Assembly: GCA_021904315.1 (NCBI GenBank)
Contig: CM038918.1
Location: 14,213,349 to 14,277,348 of the forward strand
Reading direction: 5' to 3'
Length of the DNA: 64,000 nt
Source of the DNA: Sphagnum magellanicum
Lineage: Eukaryota; Streptophyta; Sphagnopsida; Sphagnales; Sphagnaceae
In this document: positions 1-12,900 of the stretch, in pieces
How the letters are laid out: every line of letters starts with the position of its first letter
Numbering within the stretch: position 1 is the stretch's first letter
Notes under the pieces: model-generated
What the model was told of the DNA's origin: nothing
The model's database searches: none
What the model saw: only the letters and a program-made list of their open reading frames with translations
Position numbers and translations under genes: made by a program

Positions 1-1589
1 TACAAGGCGCACCAACCTACCAAATCTTAAAATCTGTAGTTAAATTAGTAAGGAATTGTACTACCAAACCCAAAAGGGTTTGCGAAATCTTTTCTAAAGT
101 TCCAACCTCATAATACTATCACTACTCACTTCCTTTCCTCCAAAACTATTACAAGATTTTCATTCTACTTTCCTTCTTTTTCCCATCTACCAAAATTAAT
201 CATTCTTTTCTTCCTCAAGAAGCTTGTGGGAACAAGTATTCAAGATTGAATTGAAAATTATGTCCAAGGAAAAAGAGAACCCCCAATGATCCGAGTCCGC
301 CTTATAAAGAAAAGGAGAAGGGAAATGAAGGTAGATCCCAAGCTTGGTGGCCGATGGAAGGTGAAGGAAGAACACCTTTTCACCTCTTCCCACTTTCCCC
401 CCAACCAACTTTACTTAAACCTTCAAATTTTACCTTTGACCTCACGATTTTACTTTACCATGGTTCTAAGTCATTACTCACGTCTTTCTTTCCTTTTCCT
501 CGATCTATAAATTACGACTATGCACCTCAATGTAACAAGTTTTTCACTCCTTCATTGTTGATTTGATTTTGATTGAAGATCTGACCTTTTTCCTCTCCTT
601 GAAATTACGACATCGCGCATGGTCACATCTTATGGGCCCCAAGCCGCACAAGCGAATGAAGAACCGCCTCCGGAATGATCTTTAGATCTGACCTTAACAT
701 AACATTTTCGTGATGAAAAACCCAAACCTCAAAAGGTGCGTGCTCGTTTTGAAGTTGAACCCCCTCGAGCCTGATATTATCGTATTTCTCCAAACTCTCG
801 CACCTTGGTGATCTTGTTGCAAGTCGACCTTGCTTTTGGTGACAAACCTGAAACCGTTTATGAAGGTTGTTATGAAAATGAAGATATTTCTATTTTCACA
901 TGGTCTTCAGTTCCCGGCATTGGACACTATCGTTGGTTGCGCGGTTCGATTCGTTAACTACCTCCTAATAGCAAGGCGAACTACCTAGTTCGCACCATTC
1001 GACGCATCCTAGATTTCCTACAATTATGAACTATCACTATGGCATAGCCCAACATTTCACATGTACTTACAGCTCTTTGTTGAGCTCATTCATAAATTAA
1101 ATAAATGTTTCAGTTATTATGATACTCTTGTTGCCATTGGCACACTATCATACTATCTATTTTCATTGAGTTGTCTCAGATTAACCTTATGTTCAACGAT
1201 TTGAAGATTGTTTTATCTCTATTAGACCTTTCATTAACATTCATTTAACTGCTTCAAGAATTTTTAACATCCTTATTATTCACTAAATACTAGAACAAGA
1301 CCAATGTTGCGCTAAACACCGCGAATTCTGGTGTCTATTTCCACCCCAACCCCCTAGAGATTTCTCACCCCTAATTACGCAACAAAGTTCCCAAAATTAT
1401 GGTTACCAACTTTTTGTTGAAGAAAAGAACTGACCCAACACCTTATTCACCAATAACACATTTCATAAAAGGAAACAACCCCTCCACGCCCAAGTGCATT
1501 CATCATTCATTATGAAGTTGCTAAAAGCCCCTAATAACCTTACCCCACTCAAATAACCCTGATGCAATTCTTAAAAATTAAGACTATTA
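1..1589. other. No supported gene; flank of retroelement relic
   Basis: I see no ORF with recognisable protein content here. The stretch lies directly upstream of the Ty3/gypsy pol relic and could hold its decayed gag region or its 5' LTR, but I found no LTR pair, primer-binding site or zinc knuckle to support that. Composition is moderately AT-rich. Confidence 0.4.
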
Positions 1590-3130
1590 CACATGGTTGT
1601 GTCCGTATGGCTCACACAAACCCTATTGTCATTAGGTTGTCATGGTTCATCTTGCATAACCCTTGAGTGGATTGACATACAAAAAATCTTCATTTTGATG
1701 TATCTTAAAAAATAACATCAAAATATGAGAAACTTACATCCAAAAACATCATTAGTGAAGGTGAAGACTACCGCCTGGACAATTTGTGTATTAAGTTCTC
1801 TAAACGTGATAAATTTTTGGGGAATGCCCAAGATGTCAAAAGTTTAATTTGTTCATTGGAGCAAGAACTTTCATGCAAACTGCCAAAAAAGGAGATGCAT
1901 TCTTATCTATGTTCTTCCCACATCAAATGTTGAATCACTTCATCATGAGATTCCTTCTTAGTATAAGGAATTCAAGGACGTGTTTGAAAAGAAGAATGTT
2001 AACACCTTACTGAAGCATTGTCCATATGATTGCACCATTGATCTTGAAGAAGTAGCACAACCTCCATTTGGCCCAATCTACAACCTATCACAAGACAAAC
2101 GTGCAACTTTTCATGAATACATCAATGAAAACCTTGAGAAAGGATTCATTCAACATTCTAAGTCTCCAATTGGTGCCCCGATCCTATTATCAAAAAGAAG
2201 GATGGATCTTTATGAATGTGTGTCAATTATCATGAATTGAATCAATTCACCATAAAAAATCAGTATCCTTTACCTTTAATCTCAAGATTGTGGACCAAAT
2301 AAGTCGTGCCAAGGTGTATACCAAGATTGATTTACGTGGGGCATACAACTTGGTGCATATTCGAGAAAATGACAAATGGAAGACTACATTTCGTACATGC
2401 TATGGCCATTTTGAATATGTTATGATGCCCTTTCAACTTACAAATACACATGCCGTCTTTCAACACCTCATGAATGATTTTTTTGTGAATACCTAGATGA
2501 TTTTGTGGTCTATTAAATTGATGACATCCTCATTTTCTCCAAAAACCTGAAAGAGCATGAACGACATGTTTTACTTGTTTTGGACAAGCTCAGGGAAGTT
2601 GAACTTTATACCAAATTGGAGAAATGTGAATTTCATCAAACCAAAGTGGAATTCCTTGGCTACATCATCTTTGGAAATGGCATTTGCATGGATTTTTGCA
2701 AGGTTTAGACCATTGTTGACTAGGCTACCCCAATTTCTATTTGTGATGTTCAATGTTTTCTTGGATTTGCCAACTTCTATCAATGTTTCATTGCACATTA
2801 TTCTAGACTAATGGCTCTTCTTATTCGTTTAACTTGAAAGGATCAAACTTTCTCATGGGGAGTTGAAGCTAATGCCTTTTAATGTTTGAAAGCTTCCTTT
2901 ACAACTACCCCACTATTGATTGATATTGTAGACTTTTCCAAACCCTTTGTCTTGAACAATAATGTTTCTGATTTTGCATTAGGAACTATGTTCTCACAGC
3001 CTGGACATGACAATCTCCTTCATCTTTTTAGTTTTCATCATTGTAAGTTTTTTCTTTTTGAGATTAATTATGAGATTCATGATAAAGAACTTTCACTTAA
3101 AAAAAACGTGAGTTTCAAAAGGTCTAATTT
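1590..3130 (+). mobile_element. Ty3/gypsy LTR retrotransposon relic (protease end, RT, RNase H)
   Basis: Broken polyprotein segments occur in the canonical Ty3/gypsy order. Near 1626 is a protease-RT linker resembling the usual 'LPWL..HNP.IDW' stretch. From 1980 comes the RT N-terminus, including KGFIQHSKSPIGAPILL. From 2305 the RT palm follows with [15 protein letters not shown] and [12 protein letters not shown]. The YxDD-type catalytic site near 2512 reads Y-stop-IDD. A linker with [16 protein letters not shown] and FLGFANFY follows, and the RNase H start (about 2890-3110) carries FSKPFVLNNNVSDFALGTMF. At least six in-frame stops or frame changes break the frame, so the copy is inactive. 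No integrase or LTR was recognised; after 3130 the element looks truncated. The motifs suit a plant gypsy lineage, but I cannot assign a clade by eye. Confidence 0.9.
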
Positions 3131-3959
3131 GACTAAAATGTTCACATTGACCAAGGGGGATGGTCATTTTGATTAAAGGATTAGGGAATGAAAGACACAA
3201 ATTACTTTTGATTCTTCAATGTTACATATACATTGCTTCCCCAAAAGAACTTTTCTAACCACATCTAATCTAAAATCATATAAAGGAATGATGCACAATC
3301 CTCCTCCTTAAAGGATAAATAAAAAATCCAAGAAGGATATTCATCACACAAGGGTTAAATCCTTATCTTCCTATATTTTTTTATTTTTAAAAATCTCCTT
3401 ATCTTAATCCCTTCCACACATCGTAATTAAAAAAAATCTATCGCTTCCTTATCTACTTGGAACGTAGATGATTTCATCCCCTAATAAATAGAAGATGATA
3501 AGTAAAATAGTTACCACTAATAATTAAAAAATTACTAAGATGCCCTTCTGAATAAACTAGATTAAAATATTATTTTAAATAATTAACATAATTTTTATTA
3601 TAATTCCTCCCAAAATTAATTTCTGATTATTTTGCCTCATGAAAATAGTTCATTGTATCGACGATATTATTATTGAAAACCAATTCATTTTAGAATTTTC
3701 ATGCGATAATTATTTTACCATTTGACAATAACTACCATTTTTTTACTCAAAAAGGGTTTCATATATAGGTAGATAGGTAGGAAAATAGGTAACTACTATG
3801 TAAGTAAATGGTTTACCAGGACTGTTTTAAGTACCTACCTACTAACAACGTGCTTGTGTGGGTTGTTAGTAGTTAAGTAGAAATAAAAAGCAACTGAGCT
3901 AACCATCATGGTTAGCTAGGGAACTGAAAATCAACGGAAAACTATTTCCTGACCGCTTA
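3131..3959. other. AT-rich intergenic DNA with GTAG/CTAC tracts
   Basis: No gene is seen. Around 3768-3800 and 3830-3845 there are short tracts built from GTAG units and their complement CTAC. The same motif family recurs at 19.9-20.8 kb, 30.4 kb and 59.3 kb. Confidence 0.5.
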
Positions 3960-6590
3960 CCATTCATCTATCCTTTTTCATCGTCTTCCGAATGGATCAC
4001 GATTGTGTTCGTTTTCATCCACGAGGGAATTCGAGCGTGTGTCGTCGTCGCTGGAACTCTCCGAGTTGAGCCTAGGACACAGGAACTGCATTTTGTAGGT
4101 ACTCGATCGTCTTTCTTGCTGTTTTGCATCGTGTTTTGCTGCAATAAATCTTGTATTTTCGGTGAAGATGCCGGTAGACAAGAAGAAGAGCTATGATTTG
4201 AACTAAGGTTCGGAATCACGTCGGCCGCTCTGTTTTTGTGCGTCGCAGCTCCTCCACGCAGTACGCTTTTTGGCGCTTCTTGAGCAAGCCTTGGTAGCGT
4301 CAGACATAAATAGGTGGTCCCAAGAGTGGTACCGGGCTATGAGATCCTTGATCTTTCTCTGGTTTGTGTGCACTAGGTATCTCTTTTGACTTTTTTCTCA
4401 GTACAAATTTGAATTTCAAGCGTTCTTGAAGTTTTGTGACGCTGCTGGAAGTAAGTTTCGGTCAATAGCAAAGAGGTTGCGTGATTGAGAGGGGAGTCAT
4501 GAAGCTCATGAGAATGTATCATCTATACACCAGCAATTCAAGTGCATCTCCTTCTGCATTTTAGGTCGCTATCTGTCCATGCCGGGTACCTTTTTGCGGT
4601 CTATGTTAGTTCCGTTCAACGGCTAAGCGTTCTTGCCGTGATTTTCTTGCAAGATAGTCTCCGGCACGGTAAGGAGGTCCATGGTAACCAGTCCAGAAAG
4701 GCAAATCGGAGCGTTGCTAACGTCCGATGAAGACTTCCGGTAAGTCCCCCCTACCTAACCACGATCTCACAGAGTTCAAGCCGTGACTATTTGGAAGAAA
4801 AGAAAAGCATGATGCGGTGTCTGAGAGTATGTATAAGAGAGACAGTGTGATTTCTTGATAATAAGAAGACATTTGCTGCTTGATGCTTGACAGAGCTTAT
4901 TTTTTAGCAACACCAACTAAAGGAATGACATGGCATGGTTTAGTCACAAAACCTATGCACTTAGATCATCATCTTCACAAATTTTGCACATTTATTCTAC
5001 TTCCAAGCTATTAAGTCAAAGAGGTTCACATGTCTCAGTCATGTGACATGTAAAGGCAAGCAGCCAACTCCTTGATATCACTGTCACCAGAAATGTGCCA
5101 CAAGTTTTACTCACCAACCTGCTCACTTGAAAGAGTGGACGGATTGGATGGAGCGACACACTGTTTATTCCTTCTGCCATGGCTTAGAGACGCATACTTC
5201 CTGCTCACCAAACCATAAATTTACATCAACTAGGAATGGCTACTAGATGCCCTTTGAATTCTGCTCCTCCAATTGACAGCTTGGCATGTAGTACATGACC
5301 TAGGGAGGGTTAGAGCATCATTGATAATGTGATGCAGGAACCATGGACCTAAGAGTAGCAATGTTAGCCTTAGTCTAGGCTTGGTTATATTTACATTGCA
5401 TTGGACATGCATATTGCAATGTCTCAAGGAAATATATGATTGTAAAGGTTGCAATAGTTACCTTTTCAAGAACAAGGCATACTGTGGAATGGTCATGTTC
5501 ATTGCTTCCTGGATGTCAGTGCTGTAGTCTGCATCCTGCCACATTCCATGCATGCAACCACTATCAGTATACATACATTCAATTGTTGTGCAGTGGGAGT
5601 GTAAAAGGTTTGCAGTTGGACTTACTGGAAAGTGAAGTGGGGGTTTTTCAGGATGCAGCTTGAGGGACATGCAGTCATACACCCGAGCTGCAACACTCTC
5701 AAGAATATATGTGCCTGCAGCAAAATGTTTGCAAGTGAGTATCTACTCAGCTTCAGTTGGTGCCCATACATAGGATTTCCATCTTGGACATCTAGATGAG
5801 AACAAACTTGTAAGCCATGTGATCTTCAACAGCTTACTTGATCATGTTTATGTGCCATTTGTAAATTTGGCCATGATCTTTGTGCAGGTATTTTAGGGTC
5901 AAATGACTGCTTTAGGCAATTTATAGAGTCTTTTTTTGTTGTTGAAGATTGCCCATTTTCCTACAAATCAAATTGCAGCTGAATTCTAGCTTGTTAATGA
6001 GGATGTGGCTTACCACAATTGACTGTTGATCTCATCACATTTGATTCAACAGCATCCAAGGGTTGGGCAGATCACATCCAAATCAACAAAAAGAACAGTA
6101 GTTATTTGCGTTGCCTTCTGCTGAAGTAAAACTAATTGTCCTCCAATATCAGCAGGTGATGTAGGGCTTCAAGCTTATCACAAACCATCGTTATATGAGC
6201 TTGCTGTTTTTGGATTGAATATAAACACCTCAAAGATCTTAATTGAAGGGTCTAGTCAATTGTGCTCAAGGCTACTGTTGAATAGCAATTGTCAAAGAAC
6301 TGCAATAAGTCTGGGTAGAACTGTAGTGTACCAATGGCTCCATAGTGCGGTCTCTTGTTATCCGAATGTACGTGCTTTGCATCCCGCCAGTACAGAGATG
6401 TATGGAAACTTGCACCATTACGTCTACTCCTGTCATCACAAAGGGCTTAGCTCATGTCTAGACTTCATGTAACAGAATTTTTTCTGGCCATCACATGCTC
6501 TTGAATAGAGGCATCAGGTCATGCTGAGCTATGGTGGCTGTGGCTCGAAAGCTTCCTACTGATTGTATTTAGTTTCCAGGGTTTGGCTTG
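3960..6590. other. GC-richer segment, no confirmed gene apart from a possible first exon
   Basis: Base composition rises at about 3960 compared with the DNA before it, as in the other gene-bearing parts of this window. 4000-4740 looks like a plus-strand 5' leader ending in a coding start at 4681 (listed separately). From 4900 to 6590 the ORFs are short and show no family match. They could be long introns, a lncRNA, or the 3' flank of the minus-strand gene that ends at 6591. Confidence 0.35.
4681..4739 (+). CDS. Possible first coding exon of an unidentified gene
   Basis: An ATG at 4681 opens a reading frame (MVTSPERQIGALLTSDEDF plus two bases of a codon) that runs into a strong plant-type donor, G|GTAAGTCC, at 4739/4740. 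Upstream is a GC-richer leader with short uORFs. I did not find a convincing second exon on the plus strand before the convergent gene at 6591, so this is either the start of a gene with a long first intron or a chance match. I do not recognise the peptide. Confidence 0.25.
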
Positions 6591-8874
6591 TTACCTGACT
6601 CCTGTGCAATATCCTCTATCTTTTTCATACTTCACCATTCTCTTACTTTTGTGAGCTGATTCACACATCTGATGACATTTCCTTTCTCCAGGGATAGACG
6701 TGTCAAACCAGTGACCTTTTTGTGAGCATGGGTGTTCCTTTTTTCCTCTGGAACTGGCAGTTGGAGCTGCAATATGCAGCTCAGTGTTAAATGCACAGGA
6801 TTCCATTTCAACCAACTCTTTTCCTGTGAAGGAAGAGTTTGCAATGTTGAGCAACTCAGGGTGATCAGAACATGTATTGAACTCATTCACAGAATCTTTT
6901 TTCCTTTGTTTGCCATTGGGAACCCAATTGATGAACAAAGGGCCCTTACCCTGATCCACACAGGTGTTGGGTCCTTTCAGTTTGGAGCCACTGTCAAGCA
7001 TGTGATTCTTGTATGTGTCAGGTTTCTTGAGTTTGTTGACTTGTGGTAATGTACAATCCACTTCAGATACCCAGTTTTCAGAGTCCTCTAGATCCCAGAG
7101 CATGTTCAACTTCATGCTGTCATCTTCTGTTTCAAAGGTAAGCTCATGACCCAACTCTTCTTCTCCCACACAAATACTGAGCTTTTCAAATCCTCCTTTC
7201 CCCTTGGAATCATTTTCAAGCAAGTATTCAAGGAAGTAGTCCTGGTGATCCCAGCATGTGTCGTGCACCTTGACTTCTTGACCTTGTGGTAGTGCAGCAA
7301 CAACTTCAGACAATTGGTTTTGGAAGGAGTCCTCTAGTTCCATGAACATGTTGAACTCCATGATCTTGTCTTCTGCTTCAAATGTGACTTCATGACCCAG
7401 CACTTCTCCTTCACATCTGAAACTAGGAACTTTTTGGAGATGTGCTGGCTGATCTCGGAGATCCTGGTCTGACATAAGATACCCATACTGAGGTTGCATA
7501 CTGACTGCATGTGACTTTGATAATGCACTGAGATCATTAGCAATGCATTGTGTGCACCAACAAGCATCCTTGGATTCTGTTTGAGAAAACCAATTTGATG
7601 GGTTTTGGTAGGGTATATTGCTAGGCTAGGTTCCTAACATATTGGATTGTCATTTGTTTATCAACATTGCCTAGCTTACAATGCCTGCTGTGAATGCATT
7701 TGACTTAGGAAATGCAGAGAGATATCTGGTGATACATTGCAGGCGCCAACAATTGTCTTCCAGTTCTGGTCTTGGACAACTAAATCAATCAGCTATTCTT
7801 ATTTGATACAGGGACAAGGTACGTTCCTGTCATTCTGGACTGAGAGAATTGCATCAACATATGTTGTGTAGCTTACTCACATGATTCAATTTAGAACTAG
7901 AAAGGGAATGTCCATACCTTCATCTTCTTGGGAGAGCTTGCAGGGACTTGTCACCGTTAACTCACCATCTTGGCAGTCGAGGTTTTCCGCTTGACCTGGC
8001 ACATTGCTGGGAAAAGTCTCAAACAATATGCCCGTGACATCTTCAATCTTGCTGTGAGAGGTAAGATTGTCTTCCTTCCAAGGCAAACATACTAGTCCAT
8101 CTTTTCTGTCTTGCACATTGTCAGGCAAAGCGTTGAACAATGTGTCCATTACATTGTCAGGCAAAGCGTTGAACAATGTGTCCATTACACCTTAACTTCT
8201 CAGGAGGGAGTTGATCTTCCTTCCAAGGGAGACAGACACTGCCAAGTGAATTTGGAGCAATGTCATTGCCCTGATTCTGAGTAATTCCCAGTTGTTCTCT
8301 GACGTCCAAACCAAGTAGCTGCGGGTCAGGTTTGTGGTTTTTTCTCAGCTCAATGAAATGCAGTTGTAGGTCTGCAAATCCCCACTGTGGGTCACTGGGA
8401 TCCCTCATGATATGAACCTCAGATATCACATCCTGAAAAACAGTTTACACACAAAGTTTTATCCTTCTGAAGATAAAAGATAATTGCCACTAATTTCCTT
8501 GCATTTTGAAGCTGCATCTTGTGATCCTTTGAACTCTTTAGTATGTCACAACCTTTTTCTTTTTATCTGAGGGCATTGCAAGTCCTGTTTTGGTGTTATA
8601 GAATTATCCATGTATAGAAAACCAGCCTTAATATTCATTCTTGTTGTGAGCATCTTGTATAGAATTATTAGACAGTTAGACTAAAACTCAAATGTGAGGT
8701 TTATAGAGTATTTCTGCTACACATTTGTGTGTCTATGTGTGTGTCTGTATGTTCCTAGTCCAATTCTAGCTTCAGAAGAAGAAGAGTATGAAATTCATGG
8801 CTTACCTCTTCCAGAGAACTAGTGTGATCATACACAGCTGCTGGTGTGTCCTGCTGTTGGTCAATTGGCTCCAT
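6591..8874 (-). CDS. Unrecognised four-exon protein, about 470 aa, with internal repeats
   Basis: Exons on the minus strand are 8874-8806, 8432-8191, 8105-7918 and 7504-6591. All junctions are GT/AG, the phases agree, and the coding length is exactly 1413 nt including TAA. The start is the ATG at 8874 (MEPIDQQQDTPAAVYDH). Residues 24-50 include RDPSDPQWGFADLQ, which looks like a conserved patch. A short unit with CLPWKED occurs twice (residues 90-96 and 110-116). A longer module of about 53 residues, carrying GHE(V/L)TFE(A/T)ED, NM, LEDS, SEV and LPQ, occurs at about 197-249 and again at about 278-330. The C-terminus (about 390-470) is Lys/Arg/Cys/His-rich. No signal peptide or membrane segment is evident. 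The protein is acidic in the middle and probably soluble or nuclear. I do not recognise the family. Exon 1 is short and the order of introns 1-3 rests on my manual splicing. Confidence 0.6.
8115..8188. repeat. 36-bp tandem duplication inside intron 2
   Basis: Two near-perfect copies of a 36-bp unit (starts at 8115 and 8151) fill most of the 85-nt intron 2 of the gene at 6591-8874. Read on the minus strand in the frame of the next exon, each copy encodes MDTLFNALPDNV, which resembles GILFETFPSNV encoded in exon 3. Confidence 0.9.
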
Positions 8875-9639
8875 TGATGTGGAGGTATGTAGAGTAGAAT
8901 AGGCATTAGAGATAACCTACTTAGAGAAATCTGGCTTATGTTGAAGCTGAAGCATCTTTTTCTTCAGATCTCCTCTCTCTTTCTGATCTCTTGCTCTTTG
9001 GGGGCCTTGACTATCTTGCAGGTGTGTGTAGAAGCACTTGAGTGGGAAGAACCTGGAAGAGATCAAATGCTTACTTATGGCCAGGACTGTATATTAGTGA
9101 GTTAATTTACCTTTTAACTCTGTTTAGGCACCTGATTTTGCTGCTGATGTTTTAGGGCCATGTTCTGTGCTAGTAGAGATAAGATGTACATCCAGCTTGG
9201 AAAATGGGCAATGCCTCTTCTTTTCCCCTAAAAAAAGTTTTTTTTAAAAGAAAAAGAAAGGTTGTACAAGGACTACTACATGACCCTCTTCCGCAGCATG
9301 ATCTGGTCTGCTTCATTTTAAAAAGTAATGCTCTTCTAATAATAGACTCTGTGTGCCAAATTTGGTTTCTAGAGAACTTTGCGCTTACCTTCCAACACAG
9401 GATTAGTAAGCAAAGACTTTACAAAAATCTACCATTATAATTATTTACATTTGGATAACTATTTTTGCCATATTTTACTTTTGCATAGAGATTGTTCGAT
9501 TATGATGGAACTAATGGCTTGGGCCAATCAAATTGGCACGTTGCCCCAAAAAAAAAAGAAAACTTGGGAGGCACCTCATTTAATTAATAAAAGAGGTGAT
9601 TATTTCCCCAAATTTATTTCCCTACCACTAGCCTAGGCC
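8875..9639. other. Promoter/leader side of the minus-strand gene; no other gene
   Basis: This stretch is upstream of the ATG at 8874 and should hold the 5' UTR and promoter. Short poly-A and poly-T runs are present. I see no additional coding content. Confidence 0.4.
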
Positions 9640-10620
9640 AAAAAGGTAACTAATAGTTTTGGAAATAAAAATTGCATGCAGCCAATGGGAAGGTGCAACA
9701 TCCATTTAGGTGCCCTAGCTTTTTAATTTGGGTTTTGGGGGCAAGGGGGAAGGGGGAGAAGTTTTTTTTTTCATGAGTTGCTGATGTGTTTTTACCATGT
9801 TCCCAAGTTATTCCCCAAGTTTTCAATGTGTTTCCCAAGGGTGTTCCCAATAGCACCTAATATCAAACCCATATGTTTTGTCCAAAATCCTCCCCTTCTC
9901 ACCTATATGGACGAGGTGTTTGTTGCGAGGGGTAATAGCCGAGGCAAAAAATTGTAATGGGGGTATTAATCAAGGTTGAAAACGGTGCCAAAAAGTTTTG
10001 GGAATAGAAGTTTGATGCAACCAATGGGAAGGCTCAACTTGCACTCAAGGTGTCTTGTTTTTTTCTTTTAAGTTTTGGGGCGGGGGGGGGGGGGGGTGAA
10101 GAGCAAGATTTTTTCATTTTCCCTTTGTTCCAACAGGTTCCCAATGTGTTTCCGATGGGTTTTCTTTTAAGTTTTGGGGGGAAGTGGGGGAAAGGAAAAA
10201 AAAAAATTCATTTTTCCTTTGTTCCAACAGGTTCCCAATGTGTTCCCCATGGGTGTTCCCAATCACACCTTGCTTTAATCCCATATGTTTTGTTCAAAGT
10301 CTTCCCCTTCTCACAGATATTGGTGGGCGAAAAGGGGAGGCATTCTATTTGTCCATAGAATTTTTAATTTTTGTGAGCTTTCATAGTTTCAATTTTTTTT
10401 TGCCCAAGCCAATCAAATTCAATAAAAAAAAGTTAGACTTGTGAATGGGAAGGCTTAACCACACACTGAATGTGCTTTGCATTTTTTCTTTTTAAGTTTG
10501 GGGGGCGGGGGATTTAGAGGAAAATATTTTTCAGTTTTCTCTGGTTCTCACTATGTTGACATCCCACCATCCGCTCACTTTGGCTGGGGCCCTCAAGGGA
10601 AGGGGGGGGGGGCCTCCAGC
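9640..10620. repeat. Three diverged copies of a G-run-rich repeat unit
   Basis: The phrase 'ccaatgggaagg' (or a close variant) followed by a T-rich run, 'agttttgggg'-like G tracts and 'ttcccaatgtgttt'-like text recurs at about 9680-9850, 10020-10265 and 10445-10560. The G tracts vary in length, up to about 14 G at 10081-10098 and 9 G near 10600. This looks like an old local duplication or the body of a degenerate mobile element. No coding capacity is apparent. Confidence 0.6.
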
Positions 10621-12534
10621 CAATCATGAATTACTGCATCAAGACACTGACACCCATTTCTTTATAGTAGTATAGATACCCAATTTTGTCATGGAGTTTT
10701 TTATGCATTAAGATTTTCAACAAGCATCAGCATTGTATTTTCCACACTAATTTAAACTATGAAAAGTTTTATTTTAACCCTACGTAATGATTCTTAAACA
10801 TATTTGGAAATTAATGAGCAATAGCTGGCCTTCGATATATCAGACCAATAGGCACCCACAATCATGGGGTCTGGTATTACCCTACCTTCTTGTCAGATTC
10901 AGTGGAAAATAATTTTTAAAAATTAGATGAAGAGAATTCTCAGAAGTACCATAGAAATTTTTATGAATTGTATAAAAATTTGTAATACATAAAGATGAAT
11001 AATCTTCTAATTTTCTAATTGGAGCAATGAAAATGTGAAAATTAGTCTGTTGCTTAAATACATTTTCTGTAAAATGTTCAAGTCATCCATCAACTTCACA
11101 ATACGAGTTACTGAATCTCTCACAATCTTGCACATGCATAGAGCATCATGGCTATGGCCCACATTTTGGAAGAAAAGAAAAGAACTTTTGTAACTAAGAA
11201 ATAATGGAGACGTAATTAAAGTTAATCCAAATTTAGAGTTATAGCCCCACTTTGGATAAGCTCAAAATCTTATAAAATAGATGTAACGATGGAAAAGTAA
11301 TGGACAAGACATAATTAGAAAACAAGAGTTTAAATACTTGAGAACTCCAATGTGTAAAACTTTCAAAACTCTAATTTCAAGTGCTGAAATGCTCTCATGG
11401 CCTAAAAATAATTGATTTTGACACATGATTGTCAAAACTAACCATTCCATGCAATAGTGTAGGAAAAAATGTGCTATCACCATAGTTAGGGGAAAAATTC
11501 TTGATAGCCATTGAAACTATGGTAGGCACCCAAGAGGTCTTCTTCTCCTTTGGGGAAGGATAGTGGGTGATTTTTGTAGATTTTGTTTTGGGGGCAAGGT
11601 AAAAAGGTAGAACTAGGGAATTGGTGGACACATAGATGCTAATTCTTTGAAATAATGATAGTTCACATAGTTAGAACTACAAAAGAATTACAATTTCATT
11701 TTGGGACTAAATTAGAAGGTGGTGACACAACCTTGATCTTCTTTGTGTCTTCCTTTTATTTTGTGATGTAACATGCACTCAATACCATCACATTTTATCC
11801 CATAAGCTTTGCCTAAAGTGGAGATATCACAAGTTATGAAGTTGGACAATAACAAATGTTAATGACGACTCTATTTAAGTGATGTCCAATGTTCCGATAA
11901 TTTGTAACGATGGGCCAATTAAAGTGTCTCCTTACTTTATTTATATTTCTTGGGGAGATATCCCACAATTAATTACTGTAGTGCATTTGTAGGCTCATTG
12001 GTAATTAAAGTGTTTTTGGAATTTTCAAAAATTTTATAATTTTTTTTGAAATCCCAAAATTTAAAGAAATTATTAGGGAGAGAAAAAAATTTAATTGGTG
12101 GACACTCAAAAACTTCTTGCCTCATGCTAGTCCACCATTGCAAAACAAACATTCAGTAATTGACAACATTTCTTTATTCTATAATTTTGTGAAACATTAC
12201 ATCTCCCTATTTTTGTGAAAAGAAGTAATTTTTTTTTCTATAAAAGGTCTGATTATGTTAAAGGTTCAAAGTATAGAAAACTTGCCAAAGACATTGCCTA
12301 TGTTTCTTGAAAAGAATTTATTTAAGTTTTTTACTATCGAAATGGACTTTGAAAAATAAAATTATTATTTAGCACCCCAAGTGTCAAACTTGAAAAAGTA
12401 TTGCAGAAATTGAATTAACAATATTGTAGTGCCTAACTTGGTTCGGCACCAATTAATTATTTGTTGAAATTGTCAAATTTCTCGACAAATATTTATTTGC
12501 CACACAAAAAATCTAGAAAATGCCAAAAGGAAGT
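10621..12534. other. AT-rich intergenic DNA
   Basis: I see no gene, RNA or terminal inverted repeat that I can support. ORFs are short and low in complexity. Confidence 0.5.
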
Positions 12535-12900
12535 GTCAAGATTTGTACCATGATCTCCTACATTTTCAAAAGTCGTGTAAGGACAAAAGAAGCCATCTCT
12601 TAATTAATGAAGTGTGAAACTTTAAATCACAATCTTCAATTAAGAGGAAACGTTGAAATTCCAACCATGATCTCCTACATTTTTGAAAGTCATGTAAAGA
12701 CAAAACAAGTCTTGTTTTAATTAGTGAAGTGCTAAAGTTTGAATAACGATCTCTTGCATTTTCCAAATTCACATAAGAACAAAACAAGTTCTCTTTTACG
12801 TAGTGAATTGTTAAACTTTGAACAATGATTTCTTACATTTCCAAAGGTCACATAAGGACAAAACAAGGTGTCTTTTAATTAGTTAGTGGACATAATTTAT
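12535..12900. repeat. Diverged tandem repeat, about four units of roughly 80-120 bp
   Basis: The core phrase 'atgatctcctacatttt' (with variants), then 'aagtc..gtaa.gacaaaa.aag' and 'ttaatta.tgaagtg', recurs starting at about 12549, 12666, 12748 and 12826. The copies differ by substitutions and small indels, so the array is old. Confidence 0.65.

Noticed and set aside
4827-4848. A stretch similar to the Tn5/Nextera mosaic end (gtataagagagacag)
   Set aside because: The true mosaic end has GTGTATAAGAGACAG; here there is an extra GA and ATGTAT, so it is not an exact adapter match and is more likely native sequence.
10081-10098. Long poly-G as a biological element in itself
   Set aside because: The exact run length is prone to sequencing and assembly error; only the presence of G tracts in the repeat is kept.
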